From Kluyvera genomosp. 1 (GTDB taxonomy: Bacteria > Pseudomonadota > Gammaproteobacteria > Enterobacterales > Enterobacteriaceae), in the NCBI RefSeq assembly GCF_001266615.1, contig NZ_LGHZ01000011.1, forward strand, positions 1 to 64,000: a DNA stretch of 64,000 nt. Direction: 5' to 3'. The translations under genes and the position numbers were made by a program. Positions 34,942-45,127 of the stretch are shown in pieces. Position 1 is the first letter of the stretch, and every line of letters begins with the position of its first letter. Below the pieces are notes generated by a model. That model saw nothing but the letters and a program-made list of their open reading frames with translations. It had not been told where the DNA came from and did not search any database.

Positions 34942-35946
34942 TTACGGCTTGGCTACAAAGCCAATCGCTTCATATACCGCTTTCAGCGTCTGCGCCGCAC
35001 GTGCGCTGGCTTTATCCGCCCCGTCCTTCATCACCTGTTGCAGGAAAGCTTCGTCGTTACGGAAGCGGTTATAGCGCTCCTGAAGCTCGGTCAGCATACC
35101 GGAGACGGCTTCGGCCACTTCCCCTTTCAGGTGACCGTACATTTTCCCTTCGAAGTGCTGTTCAAGCTCAGCAATACTCTGGCCGGTTACGCCGGAGAGA
35201 ATATCCAGCAGGTTGGAAACGCCCGCTTTGTTTTGCACGTCGTAACGCACGACCGGTGGCTCATCGCCATCGGTCATAGCACGTTTGATCTTCTTGACCA
35301 CAGACTTCGGATCTTCCAGCAGACCAATCACGTTATTGCGGTTGTCATCCGACTTAGACATCTTCTTCGTCGGCTCCAGCAGCGACATCACGCGCGCACC
35401 GGATTTAGGAATAAACGGCTCTGGCACTTTGAACACATCGCCGTAAATCGCGTTGAAACGCTGGGCGATATCGCGGCTCAGCTCCAGGTGCTGTTTCTGG
35501 TCTTCGCCAACCGGCACCTGATTGGTCTGATACAGCAGGATATCTGCAGCCATCAGCACCGGATAGTCAAACAGACCGGCGTTAATGTTTTCTGCGTAGC
35601 GCGCGGATTTATCTTTGAACTGGGTCATACGGCTCAGTTCACCGAAGTAGGTGTAGCAGTTCAGCGCCCAGCCCAGCTGCGCGTGCTCTGGCACGTGAGA
35701 CTGAACAAAGATGGTGCTCTTTTCTGGGTCAATACCGCAAGCCAGGTACAGCGCCAGCGTGTCGAGAGTGGCTTTACGCAGCGCCTGAGGATCCTGGCGA
35801 ACGGTGATAGCGTGCTGATCAACGATGCAGTAGATGCAGTGGTAATCATCCTGCATGTTAACCCACTGACGCAGCGCACCCATGTAGTTACCGATGGTCA
35901 GTTCACCTGACGGCTGTGCGCCGCTAAATACGATGGGCTTAGTCAT
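34942..35946 (-). CDS. trpS: Tryptophanyl-tRNA synthetase
   Basis: TrpS charges tRNA-Trp with tryptophan. The 334-residue class I synthetase has the HIGH-equivalent TIGN at 17-20 and KMSKS at 195-199. It overlaps gph by 8 bases and ends the aroK-aroB-damX-dam-rpe-gph-trpS transcript. Confidence 0.98.
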   Translation of the reverse strand: MTKPIVFSGAQPSGELTIGNYMGALRQWVNMQDDYHCIYCIVDQHAITVRQDPQALRKATLDTLALYLACGIDPEKSTIFVQSHVPEHAQLGWALNCYTYFGELSRMTQFKDKSARYAENINAGLFDYPVLMAADILLYQTNQVPVGEDQKQHLELSRDIAQRFNAIYGDVFKVPEPFIPKSGARVMSLLEPTKKMSKSDDNRNNVIGLLEDPKSVVKKIKRAMTDGDEPPVVRYDVQNKAGVSNLLDILSGVTGQSIAELEQHFEGKMYGHLKGEVAEAVSGMLTELQERYNRFRNDEAFLQQVMKDGADKASARAAQTLKAVYEAIGFVAKP

Positions 35947-36700
35947 GTTCTGGTTCCTGAAGGTCTAATTTAGGCAGCCCGAGAGCGGGCAGGAGTTCAT
36001 TAAAATGGTCGAAGACGACGTCCGGCTCGCTCAGCGCGATGGTTTCGCCGTAGTTATAGCCGTAGGTCAGGCCGACGGACGGACAGCCCGCTGCTTTGGC
36101 AGCCTGGATATCATTTCGCGAATCACCAACAAACAGCAGCGCTTCCGGGGCTAATTCCAACTTCTCTGCGACTTTCAGCAGCGGCTCTGGATGCGGCTTC
36201 TTGTTCTGTACGTCGTCACCACCAATCACTACCGTGAAGTAACGGGCGATACCCAATGTCTCAAGAATGGGGGCAACGAAAGGTGTCGGTTTGTTGGTCA
36301 CCAGCGCCAGCGGTAAGCCGCTGTTATGCAGTGCCGCCAGTGTTTGCTCCACGTGCGGGAACAGGAAGCTCCCTTCTTCAGCAAACTCGGCGTAGTAACG
36401 GTCAAACAGGCGGCGCAGCACGTGAAGCTGCTCATCCTGTGGAATATCGTGGCTATCCACAGAAGGCTTACCCTGCGAGGCACGCAAGGTAGCACGTTCC
36501 TGACGGGCCCAGTTGAGCGCCCGCTCCATCAATACGTCCGCACCGTTGCCAATCCAGGTGATAACGCGTTCTTCGCCGGCAACCGGCAGTTCAAGCGCAT
36601 ACAGCGCGCTATCTACCGCAGCGGTCAAACCCGGCGCGCTGTCTACCAGCGTACCGTCGAGATCAAACGCGACGCCGCGAATAGTCTGTAATTTATCCAT
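35939..36700 (-). CDS. gph: Phosphoglycolate phosphatase
   Basis: Gph dephosphorylates 2-phosphoglycolate, a product of DNA 3'-end repair. The 253-residue HAD-family hydrolase has motif I DLDGT at 13-17 (nucleophile Asp13, general acid Asp15), a helical cap (about 25-110), and the motif III/IV segment [16 protein letters not shown]. It overlaps rpe by 8 bases and trpS by 8 bases. Confidence 0.96.
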   Translation of the reverse strand: MDKLQTIRGVAFDLDGTLVDSAPGLTAAVDSALYALELPVAGEERVITWIGNGADVLMERALNWARQERATLRASQGKPSVDSHDIPQDEQLHVLRRLFDRYYAEFAEEGSFLFPHVEQTLAALHNSGLPLALVTNKPTPFVAPILETLGIARYFTVVIGGDDVQNKKPHPEPLLKVAEKLELAPEALLFVGDSRNDIQAAKAAGCPSVGLTYGYNYGETIALSEPDVVFDHFNELLPALGLPKLDLQEPEHD

Positions 36701-37370
36701 GACTTACCTTTGCTAGTTCACTGCGCATTTCATCAATCACTTTTTTGTAGTCTGGGTGACCAAAAATGGCGGATCCGGCGACAAACATGTCCGCACCGGC
36801 CGCAGCGATTTCGCTAATGTTGTTCACTTTCACGCCGCCATCGACTTCCAGGCGAATGTCGTAGCCGGATTCATCAATGCGGCGGCGCACTTCGCGCAGT
36901 TTATCCAGCGTGTGAGGTATAAAGGATTGACCACCAAAGCCCGGGTTCACCGACATCAACAAAATGACGTCCAGCTTATCCATCACGTAGTCGAGGTAGC
37001 TCAGCGGGGTTGCTGGGTTAAACACCAGACCCGCTTTACAACCGCTCTCTTTGATAAGCTGCAGGGTACGGTCAATATGTTCAGAGGCTTCAGGATGGAA
37101 AGTAATGATACTGGCACCTGCTGCCGCAAAGTCCGGGACCAGGCGGTCAACGGGCTTCACCATCAGATGCACGTCAATAGGTGCGGTAATGCCATAATCA
37201 CGCAGCGATTTTAGCACCATCGGGCCGATGGTCAGGTTCGGTACGTAATGGTTATCCATAACATCGAAATGAACCACGTCCGCTCCGGCGGCCAGCACAC
37301 GGGCGGTATCCTCCCCCAGACGGGCAAAGTCAGCCGACAAAATTGAAGGGGCAATAAGGTACTGTTTCAT
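36693..37370 (-). CDS. rpe: Ribulose-phosphate 3-epimerase
   Basis: Rpe interconverts ribulose 5-phosphate and xylulose 5-phosphate in the pentose phosphate pathway. The 225-residue TIM barrel shows metal ligands in HFDVMD (His34, Asp36), DVHLMV and LEVDGGV. ATG 37370 is preferred to the in-frame ATG two codons earlier because the earlier one abuts GAGGAG directly. Confidence 0.97.
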   Translation of the reverse strand: MKQYLIAPSILSADFARLGEDTARVLAAGADVVHFDVMDNHYVPNLTIGPMVLKSLRDYGITAPIDVHLMVKPVDRLVPDFAAAGASIITFHPEASEHIDRTLQLIKESGCKAGLVFNPATPLSYLDYVMDKLDVILLMSVNPGFGGQSFIPHTLDKLREVRRRIDESGYDIRLEVDGGVKVNNISEIAAAGADMFVAGSAIFGHPDYKKVIDEMRSELAKVSHG

Positions 37371-37403
37371 CCGCATCTCCTCAAAGCCTATCCCATTAGG
37401 CTA

Positions 37404-38237
37404 TTAACGTTGTTTTTTGCCAGGTGGCCGATAGAGCGCGAGCAGCTCCTCCACCTTTTTACGCGTGCCGCCGTTGCGGCTGATGCTGCGTCGAACTTTG
37501 ACGGTATGGGTATCCGTCGCGTTTTTGTACCAGTCGAGCGTCAGCGGCGTCCGGTGATTTGAAATCAACACAGGGATCCGCTTCGCCATCAGTTCTTCAG
37601 CCTTCTTCGCCAGAATTTCTTGCTGCTCAAGGCTGAAACTGTTGGTGTGGTAGGCAGTAAAATTCGCCGTTGCCGACAGCGGCGCGTACGGCGGATCGCA
37701 GTAGACCACCGCATTTTTCCCAGCTCGCTTCATGCACTCTTCATAAGATTCGCAATAAAACTCCGCGTTCTGCGCTTTCTCAGCGAAGTGGCGTAGCTCA
37801 GCTTCCGGGAAGTAAGGTTTTTTATAACGCCCAAACGGGACGTTAAACTCACCGCGCAGGTTATAACGACAAAGACCGTTGTAGCCGTGACGGTTGAGGT
37901 ATAAAAACAGCACCGCGCGACGGAAAAGGTCGGTGCTACGGTTAAACTCTTCGCGCAGCTGGTAGTAACACTCAGCGTTATTAGTTTCAGGCACAAATAG
38001 AGCCTGCGCCTGTTCAACGTACTCGTCGGCGCGCGTTTTAACGATTTTGTAGAGCTCGATAAGGTCGCTGTTGATATCAGCCAGAATATAACGCGAAAAA
38101 TCGGTATTCAAGAATACCGATCCTGCACCAACGAAGGGTTCAACCAGACAATCGCCAGCCGGCAAATGATGTCTTATATCGTCGAGTAGGGGGTACTTGC
38201 CCCCCGCCCATTTAAGAAAAGCGCGATTTTTTTTCAT
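37404..38237 (-). CDS. dam: DNA adenine methyltransferase Dam
   Basis: Dam methylates adenine in GATC, which marks the parental strand for MutHLS mismatch repair and controls replication initiation. The 277-residue alpha-class methyltransferase has the SAM motif FLKWAGGK at 7-14, VEPFVGAGSVF at 32-42 and catalytic DPPY at 181-184. It lies between damX and rpe; two hairpins sit in the damX-dam spacer. Confidence 0.98.
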   Translation of the reverse strand: MKKNRAFLKWAGGKYPLLDDIRHHLPAGDCLVEPFVGAGSVFLNTDFSRYILADINSDLIELYKIVKTRADEYVEQAQALFVPETNNAECYYQLREEFNRSTDLFRRAVLFLYLNRHGYNGLCRYNLRGEFNVPFGRYKKPYFPEAELRHFAEKAQNAEFYCESYEECMKRAGKNAVVYCDPPYAPLSATANFTAYHTNSFSLEQQEILAKKAEELMAKRIPVLISNHRTPLTLDWYKNATDTHTVKVRRSISRNGGTRKKVEELLALYRPPGKKQR

Positions 38238-38255
38238 GCGGCCTGACTAATTACA

Positions 38256-38277
38256 CTTTCTCCGGCTGTGGAGAAAG
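38256..38277 (-). other. damX-dam hairpin, dam-proximal
   Basis: A perfect 8-bp stem CTTTCTCC/GGAGAAAG with a 6-base loop lies 18 bases before the dam start codon. It has no uridine tract, and may affect translation or stability of dam mRNA. Confidence 0.5.
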
Positions 38278-38302
38278 GCTCCGACAGCATCCTGCGCTTC
38301 TA

Positions 38303-38340
38303 CGTTCCTTCGGGCGGTAACTCAACTGCCCAAAGGAACG
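38303..38340 (-). other. damX-dam hairpin, damX-proximal
   Basis: Arms CGTTCCTT and AAGGAACG continue into GGGC/GCCC with a single-base offset around a 12-base loop. It lies about 22 bases after the damX stop, and a partial terminator or processing role is possible. Confidence 0.5.
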
Positions 38341-38361
38341 GTGTCGACATAGAAACGACGC

Positions 38362-39654
38362 TTACTTCAGGTCAGTCTGAACCTGACGCAGCGGCTTCGC
38401 CCACGGGTTCTTCGCCTGAACGTCAGCTGGCAGCGTAGTGACGGCTTTTTTTGCATCATCTTTCGACGCATAGATACCGCTCACCAGCACATACCATGGC
38501 TGACCGTTACGGGAGGTTTCATACACCACGTAGTTTTTCAGATTCTCTTTCTTCGCCCAACCGTTCAGGTTGTCGTAGTTGGAAGAGGAGCTGAGCTGCA
38601 GGGTGTAATGGGAACCCGAAGCGCTTTTCAGCGAATTGACGTCACCGGCAGACTTCCCGGTTGCAGCCGCAGCAGCAGGTGCCGCCGTGGTAGCCGTTGT
38701 CGTTGCGGTTGCCGCAGGTGCGGTAGTCGCTGCTGGTTTAGCAGCTTCAGCCGTCGTTGCTGGCGCTTTCGTCGGCGCGGTCGTTGTTGCCGCTGCTTTA
38801 GGCGCGGTAGTCACCGGCTTAGCTTCAGTAACAGGCTTGCTCTGTGCAGGCGTGGTGGTCGTTTTCGCCGTAGCCACTGGCTGAGGTTTCGCTTCGATGA
38901 CCGCATGTTTACGTTCAGGACGCGGCGTTGCTGCCGTTGTCTGGCGAGGGGTTTCCGGAGCAGTAACCGCTGGACGCGCACCATTACGAATTGGCGCAAC
39001 GGTTGCAGGTTCAGTTGGCAGCGTGGAGTTCACTACGGCGTTATCAATTTGGCCCTGCTGTTGAGTCAGCGCATTGTTCAGGTCACCCTGAACTTCGACA
39101 CGCTGTTGACCATCTGGCGCGGCAGTTTCCTGGCCCTGAGTCGGGGTAGAGGAAATTGGCGGCAGAGACACATCCTGCTGCGGGTTAGCCCCCTGGGCAG
39201 GCTGAGTATTGGCAGTTTGATCGGTGTTATCACCGGAAAGAGAAATGCTCTTTTCGGTTGAGGCGTTTTGATCGCTGGACGATGACGGCGCTTTCAATGC
39301 CGAACCGATGCCGACAATCAGCACCAGCAGCACCACGATCCCCAGACCCATCATAATGTACTGACGGGAGGCTGGTTTACGCGGAGCAGCATCTTTACGT
39401 TTCCGTGGACGACGCTCTACGGCTTCTTCTACGCCGTCAGCATCTTCATCATCGGATTCATAGTATTCATCTTCCGGCTCAGCTTCTTCACGTGCTTTGC
39501 GGCTACGGGACGGACGGCGCTCGTCGGCCTCGAGCTCCACATCATCAAAATTGATCTGTGGCTCGCTGTCACGATCGGAAGACTGACGAGAGCGACCAGT
39601 ACGACGATCGCTGGGATCGGGTTTCAGCTCGTCTTCTGGTTTAAATTCATCCAT
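38362..39654 (-). CDS. damX: Cell division protein DamX
   Basis: DamX is an inner-membrane septal ring protein that binds denuded peptidoglycan. The 430 residues run from an acidic, charged cytoplasmic part (1-95), through one membrane helix (about 100-120) and a long Ala/Thr/Pro-rich periplasmic linker (about 215-340), to a C-terminal SPOR domain (about 345-425). The low-complexity linker is natural for the family and is not a frame error. Confidence 0.95.
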   Translation of the reverse strand: MDEFKPEDELKPDPSDRRTGRSRQSSDRDSEPQINFDDVELEADERRPSRSRKAREEAEPEDEYYESDDEDADGVEEAVERRPRKRKDAAPRKPASRQYIMMGLGIVVLLVLIVGIGSALKAPSSSSDQNASTEKSISLSGDNTDQTANTQPAQGANPQQDVSLPPISSTPTQGQETAAPDGQQRVEVQGDLNNALTQQQGQIDNAVVNSTLPTEPATVAPIRNGARPAVTAPETPRQTTAATPRPERKHAVIEAKPQPVATAKTTTTPAQSKPVTEAKPVTTAPKAAATTTAPTKAPATTAEAAKPAATTAPAATATTTATTAAPAAAAATGKSAGDVNSLKSASGSHYTLQLSSSSNYDNLNGWAKKENLKNYVVYETSRNGQPWYVLVSGIYASKDDAKKAVTTLPADVQAKNPWAKPLRQVQTDLK

Positions 39655-39738
39655 TTAACACCCCACTAAAAGGCTTATGCTACGACTTTTGCACATCACC
39701 TGAAGTTAAAACACCGCACAAACGCGGCTAGACCTTTC

Positions 39739-40833
39739 TTATATTTGCGCCCGCTGAGTATCAGCAATGGCGCCAAGAACCACATCGTGGGATACGCCAC
39801 TGCGCACCTCACTTTTCCCGATGGCCAGCGGCAACACTAACCGCATTTTCCCCGCCAGGACTTTTTTATCTCGCATCATATGAGGCAGATACGCTTCTGC
39901 CGACATTTCCTGAGGCCCTGCAATGGGTAGACCCGCACGCTTAAGCAGAGTAATGATGCGCTGCGTGTCTTCAGCAGAAAATTGCCCCAGACGTTCGGAT
40001 GCATGTGCCGCCATGACCATCCCGGCAGCAACCGCTTCACCGTGCAGCCAATTACCGTAGCCCATTTCAGCTTCGATAGCGTGACCGAACGTATGTCCAA
40101 GATTGAGTAAAGCACGTAACCCTGTTTCGCGCTCGTCGGCAGCGACAACATCGGCTTTCAGCTCACAACAACGGCGAATACAGTACGCCATCGCTTTTTC
40201 ATCGAGCGCCATGAGCGCATCGATATTCTCTTCCAGCCAGTCGAAGAACGGCGCGTCAAGAATGATGCCGTATTTAATGACTTCAGCAAGTCCGGATGAC
40301 AACTCACGTTTAGGCAACGTTTTCAGGCAATCGAGGTCAACCACGACGGAGGCGGGTTGCCAGAATGCACCGATCATATTCTTGCCAAGGGGGTGGTTGA
40401 CCGCGGTTTTGCCGCCAACCGAAGAGTCCACCTGCGACAGCAAGGTGGTAGGAACCTGGATAAAGCGCACGCCGCGCTGATAGCTTGCCGCCGCAAAACC
40501 GGTTAAGTCGCCAATAACACCGCCACCTAATGCGACGAGGGTGGTGTCACGACCATGCGGTTTTTGCAAAAGTGCGCTAAAGACGGTGTCCATTACCGAC
40601 AGGCTTTTATACTGTTCGCCGTCCGGCAGAATGACGCTATCAACTTTCACGCCAATCTGCTCGAGCGCAGAACGGACCTGGTCCAGGTAGAGGGGTGCCA
40701 GCGTTTCGTTGGTGACCAGCATGACCTGATCGCCAGACTTGAGCGGTAAGAAGGAAGCTGGATCGTTAAACAAACCAGCCGCGATGGTTATCGGGTAACT
40801 ACGTTCCCCGAGAGTTACTGTAAGCCTCTCCAT
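39739..40833 (-). CDS. aroB: 3-dehydroquinate synthase
   Basis: AroB converts DAHP to 3-dehydroquinate, the second step of the shikimate pathway, using NAD and a divalent metal. The 364-residue protein has the NAD-binding [16 protein letters not shown] near residues 97-112 and metal-ligand segments ending in [12 protein letters not shown]. It lies 58 bases after aroK in the same operon. Confidence 0.97.
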   Translation of the reverse strand: MERLTVTLGERSYPITIAAGLFNDPASFLPLKSGDQVMLVTNETLAPLYLDQVRSALEQIGVKVDSVILPDGEQYKSLSVMDTVFSALLQKPHGRDTTLVALGGGVIGDLTGFAAASYQRGVRFIQVPTTLLSQVDSSVGGKTAVNHPLGKNMIGAFWQPASVVVDLDCLKTLPKRELSSGLAEVIKYGIILDAPFFDWLEENIDALMALDEKAMAYCIRRCCELKADVVAADERETGLRALLNLGHTFGHAIEAEMGYGNWLHGEAVAAGMVMAAHASERLGQFSAEDTQRIITLLKRAGLPIAGPQEMSAEAYLPHMMRDKKVLAGKMRLVLPLAIGKSEVRSGVSHDVVLGAIADTQRAQI

Positions 40834-40891
40834 AACGCGACGTCCACCTTAATGACTTATATTCGCTGGCGTTCTACCTTGCGGGCCAGTA

Positions 40892-41413
40892 TTAGTTGCT
40901 TTCCAGCATATGGATAATCTGGTTGGCGACAACTTTTGCGCTCTGATCGTCAGTGCGGATGGTGACGTCAGCAATCTCTTCATACAGCGGATTACGTTCA
41001 TCAGCCAGCGCTTCGAGCACCTCACGTGGTGGTGTTTCAACTTGCAGCAGCGGGCGTTTTTTATCACGCTGAGTTCGCGCTAGCTGTTTTTCAATGGTCG
41101 TTTCCAGATAAACGACGACACCACGAGCGGAGAGACGATTGCGCGTTTCACGTGATTTTACAGAGCCGCCGCCTGTTGCCAGAACGATGCCCTGCTTTTC
41201 CGTTAACTCATTGATGATTTTTTCTTCGCGGTCACGGAAACCTTCTTCGCCTTCGACATCGAAGACCCAGCCCACGTCAGCGCCTGTTCGTTTCTCAATC
41301 TCTTGATCAGAATCGTAAAATTCCATATTGAGCTGTTGAGCCAGCTGGCGCCCAATAGTGCTTTTGCCGGCACCCATGGGCCCAACCAGAAAGATATTGC
41401 GTTTCTCTGCCAT
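40892..41413 (-). CDS. aroK: Shikimate kinase I
   Basis: AroK phosphorylates shikimate. The 173-residue P-loop kinase has Walker [10 protein letters not shown] at 11-19 and the DSD and GGG shikimate-binding motifs. It heads the operon through to trpS. The 278 bases upstream, to hofQ, must hold the operon promoter; I see no further gene there. Confidence 0.97.
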   Translation of the reverse strand: MAEKRNIFLVGPMGAGKSTIGRQLAQQLNMEFYDSDQEIEKRTGADVGWVFDVEGEEGFRDREEKIINELTEKQGIVLATGGGSVKSRETRNRLSARGVVVYLETTIEKQLARTQRDKKRPLLQVETPPREVLEALADERNPLYEEIADVTIRTDDQSAKVVANQIIHMLESN

Positions 41414-41691
41414 TTTTTTGGTACTACTAAGACTATTCGTTAATGATAAATCCGCGCCGCAGTCGATCGCGCGTCGCAGGACATGAACTGAAACCTCTTA
41501 TGCAATAGAGCGAGAGTCAGACTGAAAATTATCTCAATACTACGACTGGTTTGGCAACTGATTAAATCAGCAGACTGCATGAGACGAGATAGCATCAGTG
41601 ACACTCAAATCGGTACTCCTTGTATGCTAAATCTGGTCCCACGTCAAACTCGGGGATGACCTTCCCCCTAAATAGTCCCGTTTACTGACTG

Positions 41692-42924
41692 CTATTGTGC
41701 AGAAATAATACGTGGCGTAATGAACACCACCAGTTCACGCCGTTCATTATCCTTACCGTCGTGACGAAAAAGATGGCCAATCAAGGGAATATCTCCAAGT
41801 AATGGAATGCTATCACGGGCATTTTTATTCTTTTGCGAAAAGACACCGCCCAGCGCTAGTGTCTCACCGCTACGCACCTCAACCTGCGTTTCTATCTCCT
41901 GCTTGTCGATAGTCATAATTTCACCATCGGCTTGTTGCAGTACCTGCCCTGGCATATTTTCGCTAATCCTCAGCTTCAACCGTACGCGGTCGTTTTGCAA
42001 AATCGCCGGCGTCACCTCCATGCCCAACACGGCTTCCTTGAACTCCACCGAGGTCGCGCCGCTTTCGCCGCTCGATACCTGATAGGGTATTTCACTCCCC
42101 TGTTTGATGCTGGCCGGCTGTAGATGCGACGCCAACAGCCGAGGGCTGGCGATAATATTGACCTTCTGTTTTTGCTCCAACGCTGAAAGCTCAAGCTCCA
42201 GCAGGCGGCCATTGATACGGCCAATATTGAAACCCGCATGCGTGGTCGCATTGGCAACCGAGAGATCGCTGTTTAAGGTCGTGATTTTGCCGACACCGGT
42301 CTTACCGTCAGCATCGGCCAGGTTCCACTTCACGCCCAGTTCCCGCAGGCTGGTCTCGTTGATGGTGACAATATGTGCCGCCAGCTCCACCTGGCCGATG
42401 GGAATATCCATCTCATGAGCCCATGCTGTAAAGCCGGTGAGATGGTCACGATCGTCGCGCACCAGCAGTCGATTAGTACGCTTATCCACCGTCAACGTTC
42501 CCCGCTTGCTTAAAAGTTTAGAACCCGACTTTGCCAATTCATCTGCATCAGCATAGCTCAGCGAAATATTGCTGTTGGCGAGCGGCAAAGTCTGCTGCTG
42601 CCGCTCTTTTTCTGCCTCGGCCCGCGTGCGCATCTCCTCGCGCCAGCCTTTTGAGTGCACGTGGAGAACACCATTTTCCTCGTTTGATACCAGCCCGGCA
42701 TTAGTCATCACCGTATGCAGAGCCTGCTTCCACGCCAGATTATGCAGCTGGAGTGACACCACGCCCTGGACATCGGGCGCAATCACCAGGTTTTTATGTT
42801 CCAAATCAGCCAGACTTTGCAGCACCTGGGCGACAGGTATCTCATCAACCACCAGCGTAACGTTTTTTGCCAGACTCAGTAGTGGCACGATCACCAGCAT
42901 CAGCAGACTTGTCCTTGTTAACAT
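41692..42924 (-). CDS. hofQ: Secretin-like DNA-uptake porin HofQ
   Basis: HofQ is an outer-membrane secretin homologue related to PilQ and ComE, linked in E. coli to use of DNA as nutrient. The 410-residue protein has a signal peptide (about 1-19), a small N-terminal secretin domain and a C-terminal secretin beta domain with VPLLGDIPLIGHLFR near the end. ATG 42924 is preferred (AAGGAA upstream, signal peptide) over an in-frame ATG at 42966. The 5' end overlaps hofP by 80 bases. Confidence 0.92.
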   Translation of the reverse strand: MLTRTSLLMLVIVPLLSLAKNVTLVVDEIPVAQVLQSLADLEHKNLVIAPDVQGVVSLQLHNLAWKQALHTVMTNAGLVSNEENGVLHVHSKGWREEMRTRAEAEKERQQQTLPLANSNISLSYADADELAKSGSKLLSKRGTLTVDKRTNRLLVRDDRDHLTGFTAWAHEMDIPIGQVELAAHIVTINETSLRELGVKWNLADADGKTGVGKITTLNSDLSVANATTHAGFNIGRINGRLLELELSALEQKQKVNIIASPRLLASHLQPASIKQGSEIPYQVSSGESGATSVEFKEAVLGMEVTPAILQNDRVRLKLRISENMPGQVLQQADGEIMTIDKQEIETQVEVRSGETLALGGVFSQKNKNARDSIPLLGDIPLIGHLFRHDGKDNERRELVVFITPRIISAQ

Positions 42925-43243
42925 TTTGCGTTCCTTCTCTTTTCCATTGCCAGCGTCGTGGTTCACAACCCGCCCCCGCGTCGATCGTTAGATGGTCATG
43001 AGCGACTTCATTAACCATCCAGCCAGTGCTGAGGCGTTTTCCTTGCTCAACACGGTGCCATTTGCCTTCACCATTTTGCATTATGCCAATCCACCGCTCC
43101 CCGGATTGCACCATGCCCCGGTAGCGCCAAAGAGAAAGCTGCGCCGTCTGGCATGAATCTGTGACGGGTTCAAACGGATCTCGCATTGCACAAATCAGCG
43201 GGATGATGAGGTATAAAAGCAGCCGTGGGTTATGGCGCATCAT
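42845..43243 (-). CDS. hofP: HofP, PilP-like protein
   Basis: This 132-residue protein has an N-terminal hydrophobic segment (about 7-20) and MRDPFEP, typical of PilP-type periplasmic proteins that bridge the inner-membrane PilN/PilO to the secretin. The start codons ATGATG overlap the end of hofO. The stop lies 80 bases inside hofQ. Its function is inferred from position and the weak PilP likeness. Confidence 0.85.
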   Translation of the reverse strand: MMRHNPRLLLYLIIPLICAMRDPFEPVTDSCQTAQLSLWRYRGMVQSGERWIGIMQNGEGKWHRVEQGKRLSTGWMVNEVAHDHLTIDAGAGCEPRRWQWKREGTQNVNKDKSADAGDRATTESGKKRYAGG

Positions 43244-43697
43244 CGCGTCTCAGTTGGAGGCCTAAACGCAATACGCCGTTTTCGGCACTGAGGGAGAAAG
43301 CGATAACCTGCATACCTCGCTCGGCCAGTCTTGAGAAGGTAGCCGGTACTTGCTGCCACGGCGTCTCCAATGACATATCACCCCCAGATGCTGAAGGTAT
43401 CCAACTCACCAGCCGTGCGCCCTTGAGCTGAAAATCAACCGGCGAAAACACGATTAACTGCTTACCGACCTCTGCTTTTTCATGCAGTTCTAGGGTTTTC
43501 ATTGGCATTATTCGACGCCAGCTTTTTGCGTTGTAACCCTGCGCAGTCTGCCATGTCACCTCGCTTTTATGCGCACGAGCATAGGCTTGATACCCGACGT
43601 CATACGCAGCATATGCGCCGAGTAAAATGGCGACGCATCCGCCGCCTCTCATCATCATCGCCGATGACCACCGTAGCCATTCTTTAGGGAACGACAT
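43230..43697 (-). CDS. hofO: HofO, PilO-like protein
   Basis: This 155-residue protein has one N-terminal membrane helix (about 15-33) and a small periplasmic domain, in the PilO position of the hof operon. It overlaps hofN by 14 bases and hofP by 14 bases. Confidence 0.86.
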   Translation of the reverse strand: MSFPKEWLRWSSAMMMRGGGCVAILLGAYAAYDVGYQAYARAHKSEVTWQTAQGYNAKSWRRIMPMKTLELHEKAEVGKQLIVFSPVDFQLKGARLVSWIPSASGGDMSLETPWQQVPATFSRLAERGMQVIAFSLSAENGVLRLGLQLRRDDAP

Positions 43698-44220
43698 GCC
43701 TCATCTCCTCCGCGAGCTGATATTGAAACTGCCAATAACCGTCGCTGCTGCGCTGGATATTGCCTGCTTTACCGGGCAAAAATCCCGGTATGCTCTGAAG
43801 TACCTGCTCCACCGCCGACAGCGCGGAGAACTGCGTCAGAACACCGGATAGTGACAGCACCCCACGACGATAGGTCAACTCATTCAGCCAGGACTGCGGC
43901 GGAAGGTTATCTGCGAGAGCGGATAACCGTTGCGACCAGGCCCGAGTCACTTCCCTCATCGCCAGGCGCTTTTGATCAAGCGCTCTTTCCTGCGCATCTG
44001 ATTTAAGCTGCTGTTCCCGCAGCAGCATCTGCTGGCGGATCTGTTGCTCAGCCAGGACGTGATGCTCGCTAACCTTTTGGTCTATCTGCCAGTAAAGCGA
44101 TGCATAAAACGCCATACCACCGCACACCAACCAGCTACCGCACACCCGCAGCCCCCAGCACCTCAGGTCGCGGTAAAATTGGATGCGCCGCCAGGGCAAA
44201 AAATTGACGGTTTGATTCAT
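43684..44220 (-). CDS. hofN: HofN, PilN-like protein
   Basis: This 178-residue protein starts MNQTVNFLPWR, the conserved NFLPWR of PilN that binds PilM, followed by one membrane helix (about 20-40) and a coiled coil. ATG 44220 is preferred because it matches E. coli and would overlap the ancestral hofM stop as ATGA; an in-frame ATG at 44226 is the alternative. Confidence 0.87.
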   Translation of the reverse strand: MNQTVNFLPWRRIQFYRDLRCWGLRVCGSWLVCGGMAFYASLYWQIDQKVSEHHVLAEQQIRQQMLLREQQLKSDAQERALDQKRLAMREVTRAWSQRLSALADNLPPQSWLNELTYRRGVLSLSGVLTQFSALSAVEQVLQSIPGFLPGKAGNIQRSSDGYWQFQYQLAEEMRHVVP

Positions 44221-44251
44221 CGCCATGGCACGCTCATCGCTAAGGCAATGG

Positions 44252-45007
44252 CTATCGCAAACTCATCACCGCTAGTGGGTAGGGGGGGTGCTTTTGCGCG
44301 ACAGCATCCCAGGGATCAAAACCCTGAAATTCGGAAGATGAGGCCATACAGCGCACGATGCGATGTGGTTCAACGCCCAGCTTCGCACTCAGCGACAAAA
44401 CCGATATGTCCGCCTCATCCAGTTCCTCATATCCCCATCCCTCACGGCTGGCCCAGAGCCACTGTGTACGGTCGCACCAGACCAACACTGCATCGCTGGC
44501 TTCCAGTTGAGGCAGAAAGGTTTTTAGCGCACAGGCATCCGGGGTAATCGCCGCTATCTTTAAACGCAGTGTTTGCGCCAGTCGCTGAAGGCGAGAAACG
44601 TCCTGCTGCTGAGCGGCAGTCACGTTCCAGTTCCCCTGTTCATCTGCCAGATGGTAGTCAAAACACAGCGAGGTAGAGGGCATCTCCAGTTGCTGCGACA
44701 TTGCGCTGGCTATCCACGCAGATTGCTCATTTTCACGTAGCGTTAACGCCGCCCGCGGCAGGCTTTTTTGCAACGTTCGCCGGGCGGGAAAGGCGATGCT
44801 AAGCGCATGCTGCCAGGGCAACTCACGCCGCCAAACAGAAAGCACCGCGAGCAATGCTTCGTCCGCCTGCTGTGGGGTGGTGGTGGGGGGCAAAGGGAGT
44901 TGCCACCAGCGCTTCAGCGACCATCCGCATCGACTATGCTGAAGAGCAACGATAACGACATTATCTTGCTGAAGGTGAAGACCGAGTTGCCAACATTTGA
45001 AAGCCAT
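44252..45007 (-). CDS. hofM: HofM, PilM-like protein with altered C-terminus
   Basis: This 251-residue actin-like PilM homologue is inferred to be the cytoplasmic partner of HofN. The last nine residues (YPLAVMSLR) differ from the family. If the seven-G run at 44282-44288 had one more base, the frame would continue as LPTSGDEFAIAIALAMSVPWR and stop at 44217, overlapping the hofN start as ATGA and giving about 263 residues, close to the E. coli length. The present frame is therefore probably a frameshifted end or a sequencing error. Confidence 0.8.
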   Translation of the reverse strand: MAFKCWQLGLHLQQDNVVIVALQHSRCGWSLKRWWQLPLPPTTTPQQADEALLAVLSVWRRELPWQHALSIAFPARRTLQKSLPRAALTLRENEQSAWIASAMSQQLEMPSTSLCFDYHLADEQGNWNVTAAQQQDVSRLQRLAQTLRLKIAAITPDACALKTFLPQLEASDAVLVWCDRTQWLWASREGWGYEELDEADISVLSLSAKLGVEPHRIVRCMASSSEFQGFDPWDAVAQKHPPYPLAVMSLR

Positions 45008-45127
45008 TTCACGATTATCCTTACGCCACCATCATAATGACGGCTATATCAATGATTCTGGCTTGCCTTTATACTACCGCGCGTTTGTTTATAAACTGCC
45101 CAAATGACACTCAATGGGAAATCTCCG

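Noticed and set aside
35038-35910. A 290-codon open frame antisense to trpS
   Set aside because: It is a shadow of trpS with no start signal or family features.
38608-39261. Low-complexity Arg/Ser/Cys-rich frame opposite damX
   Set aside because: It is the complement of the Ala/Thr/Pro-rich DamX linker; composition alone creates the open frame.
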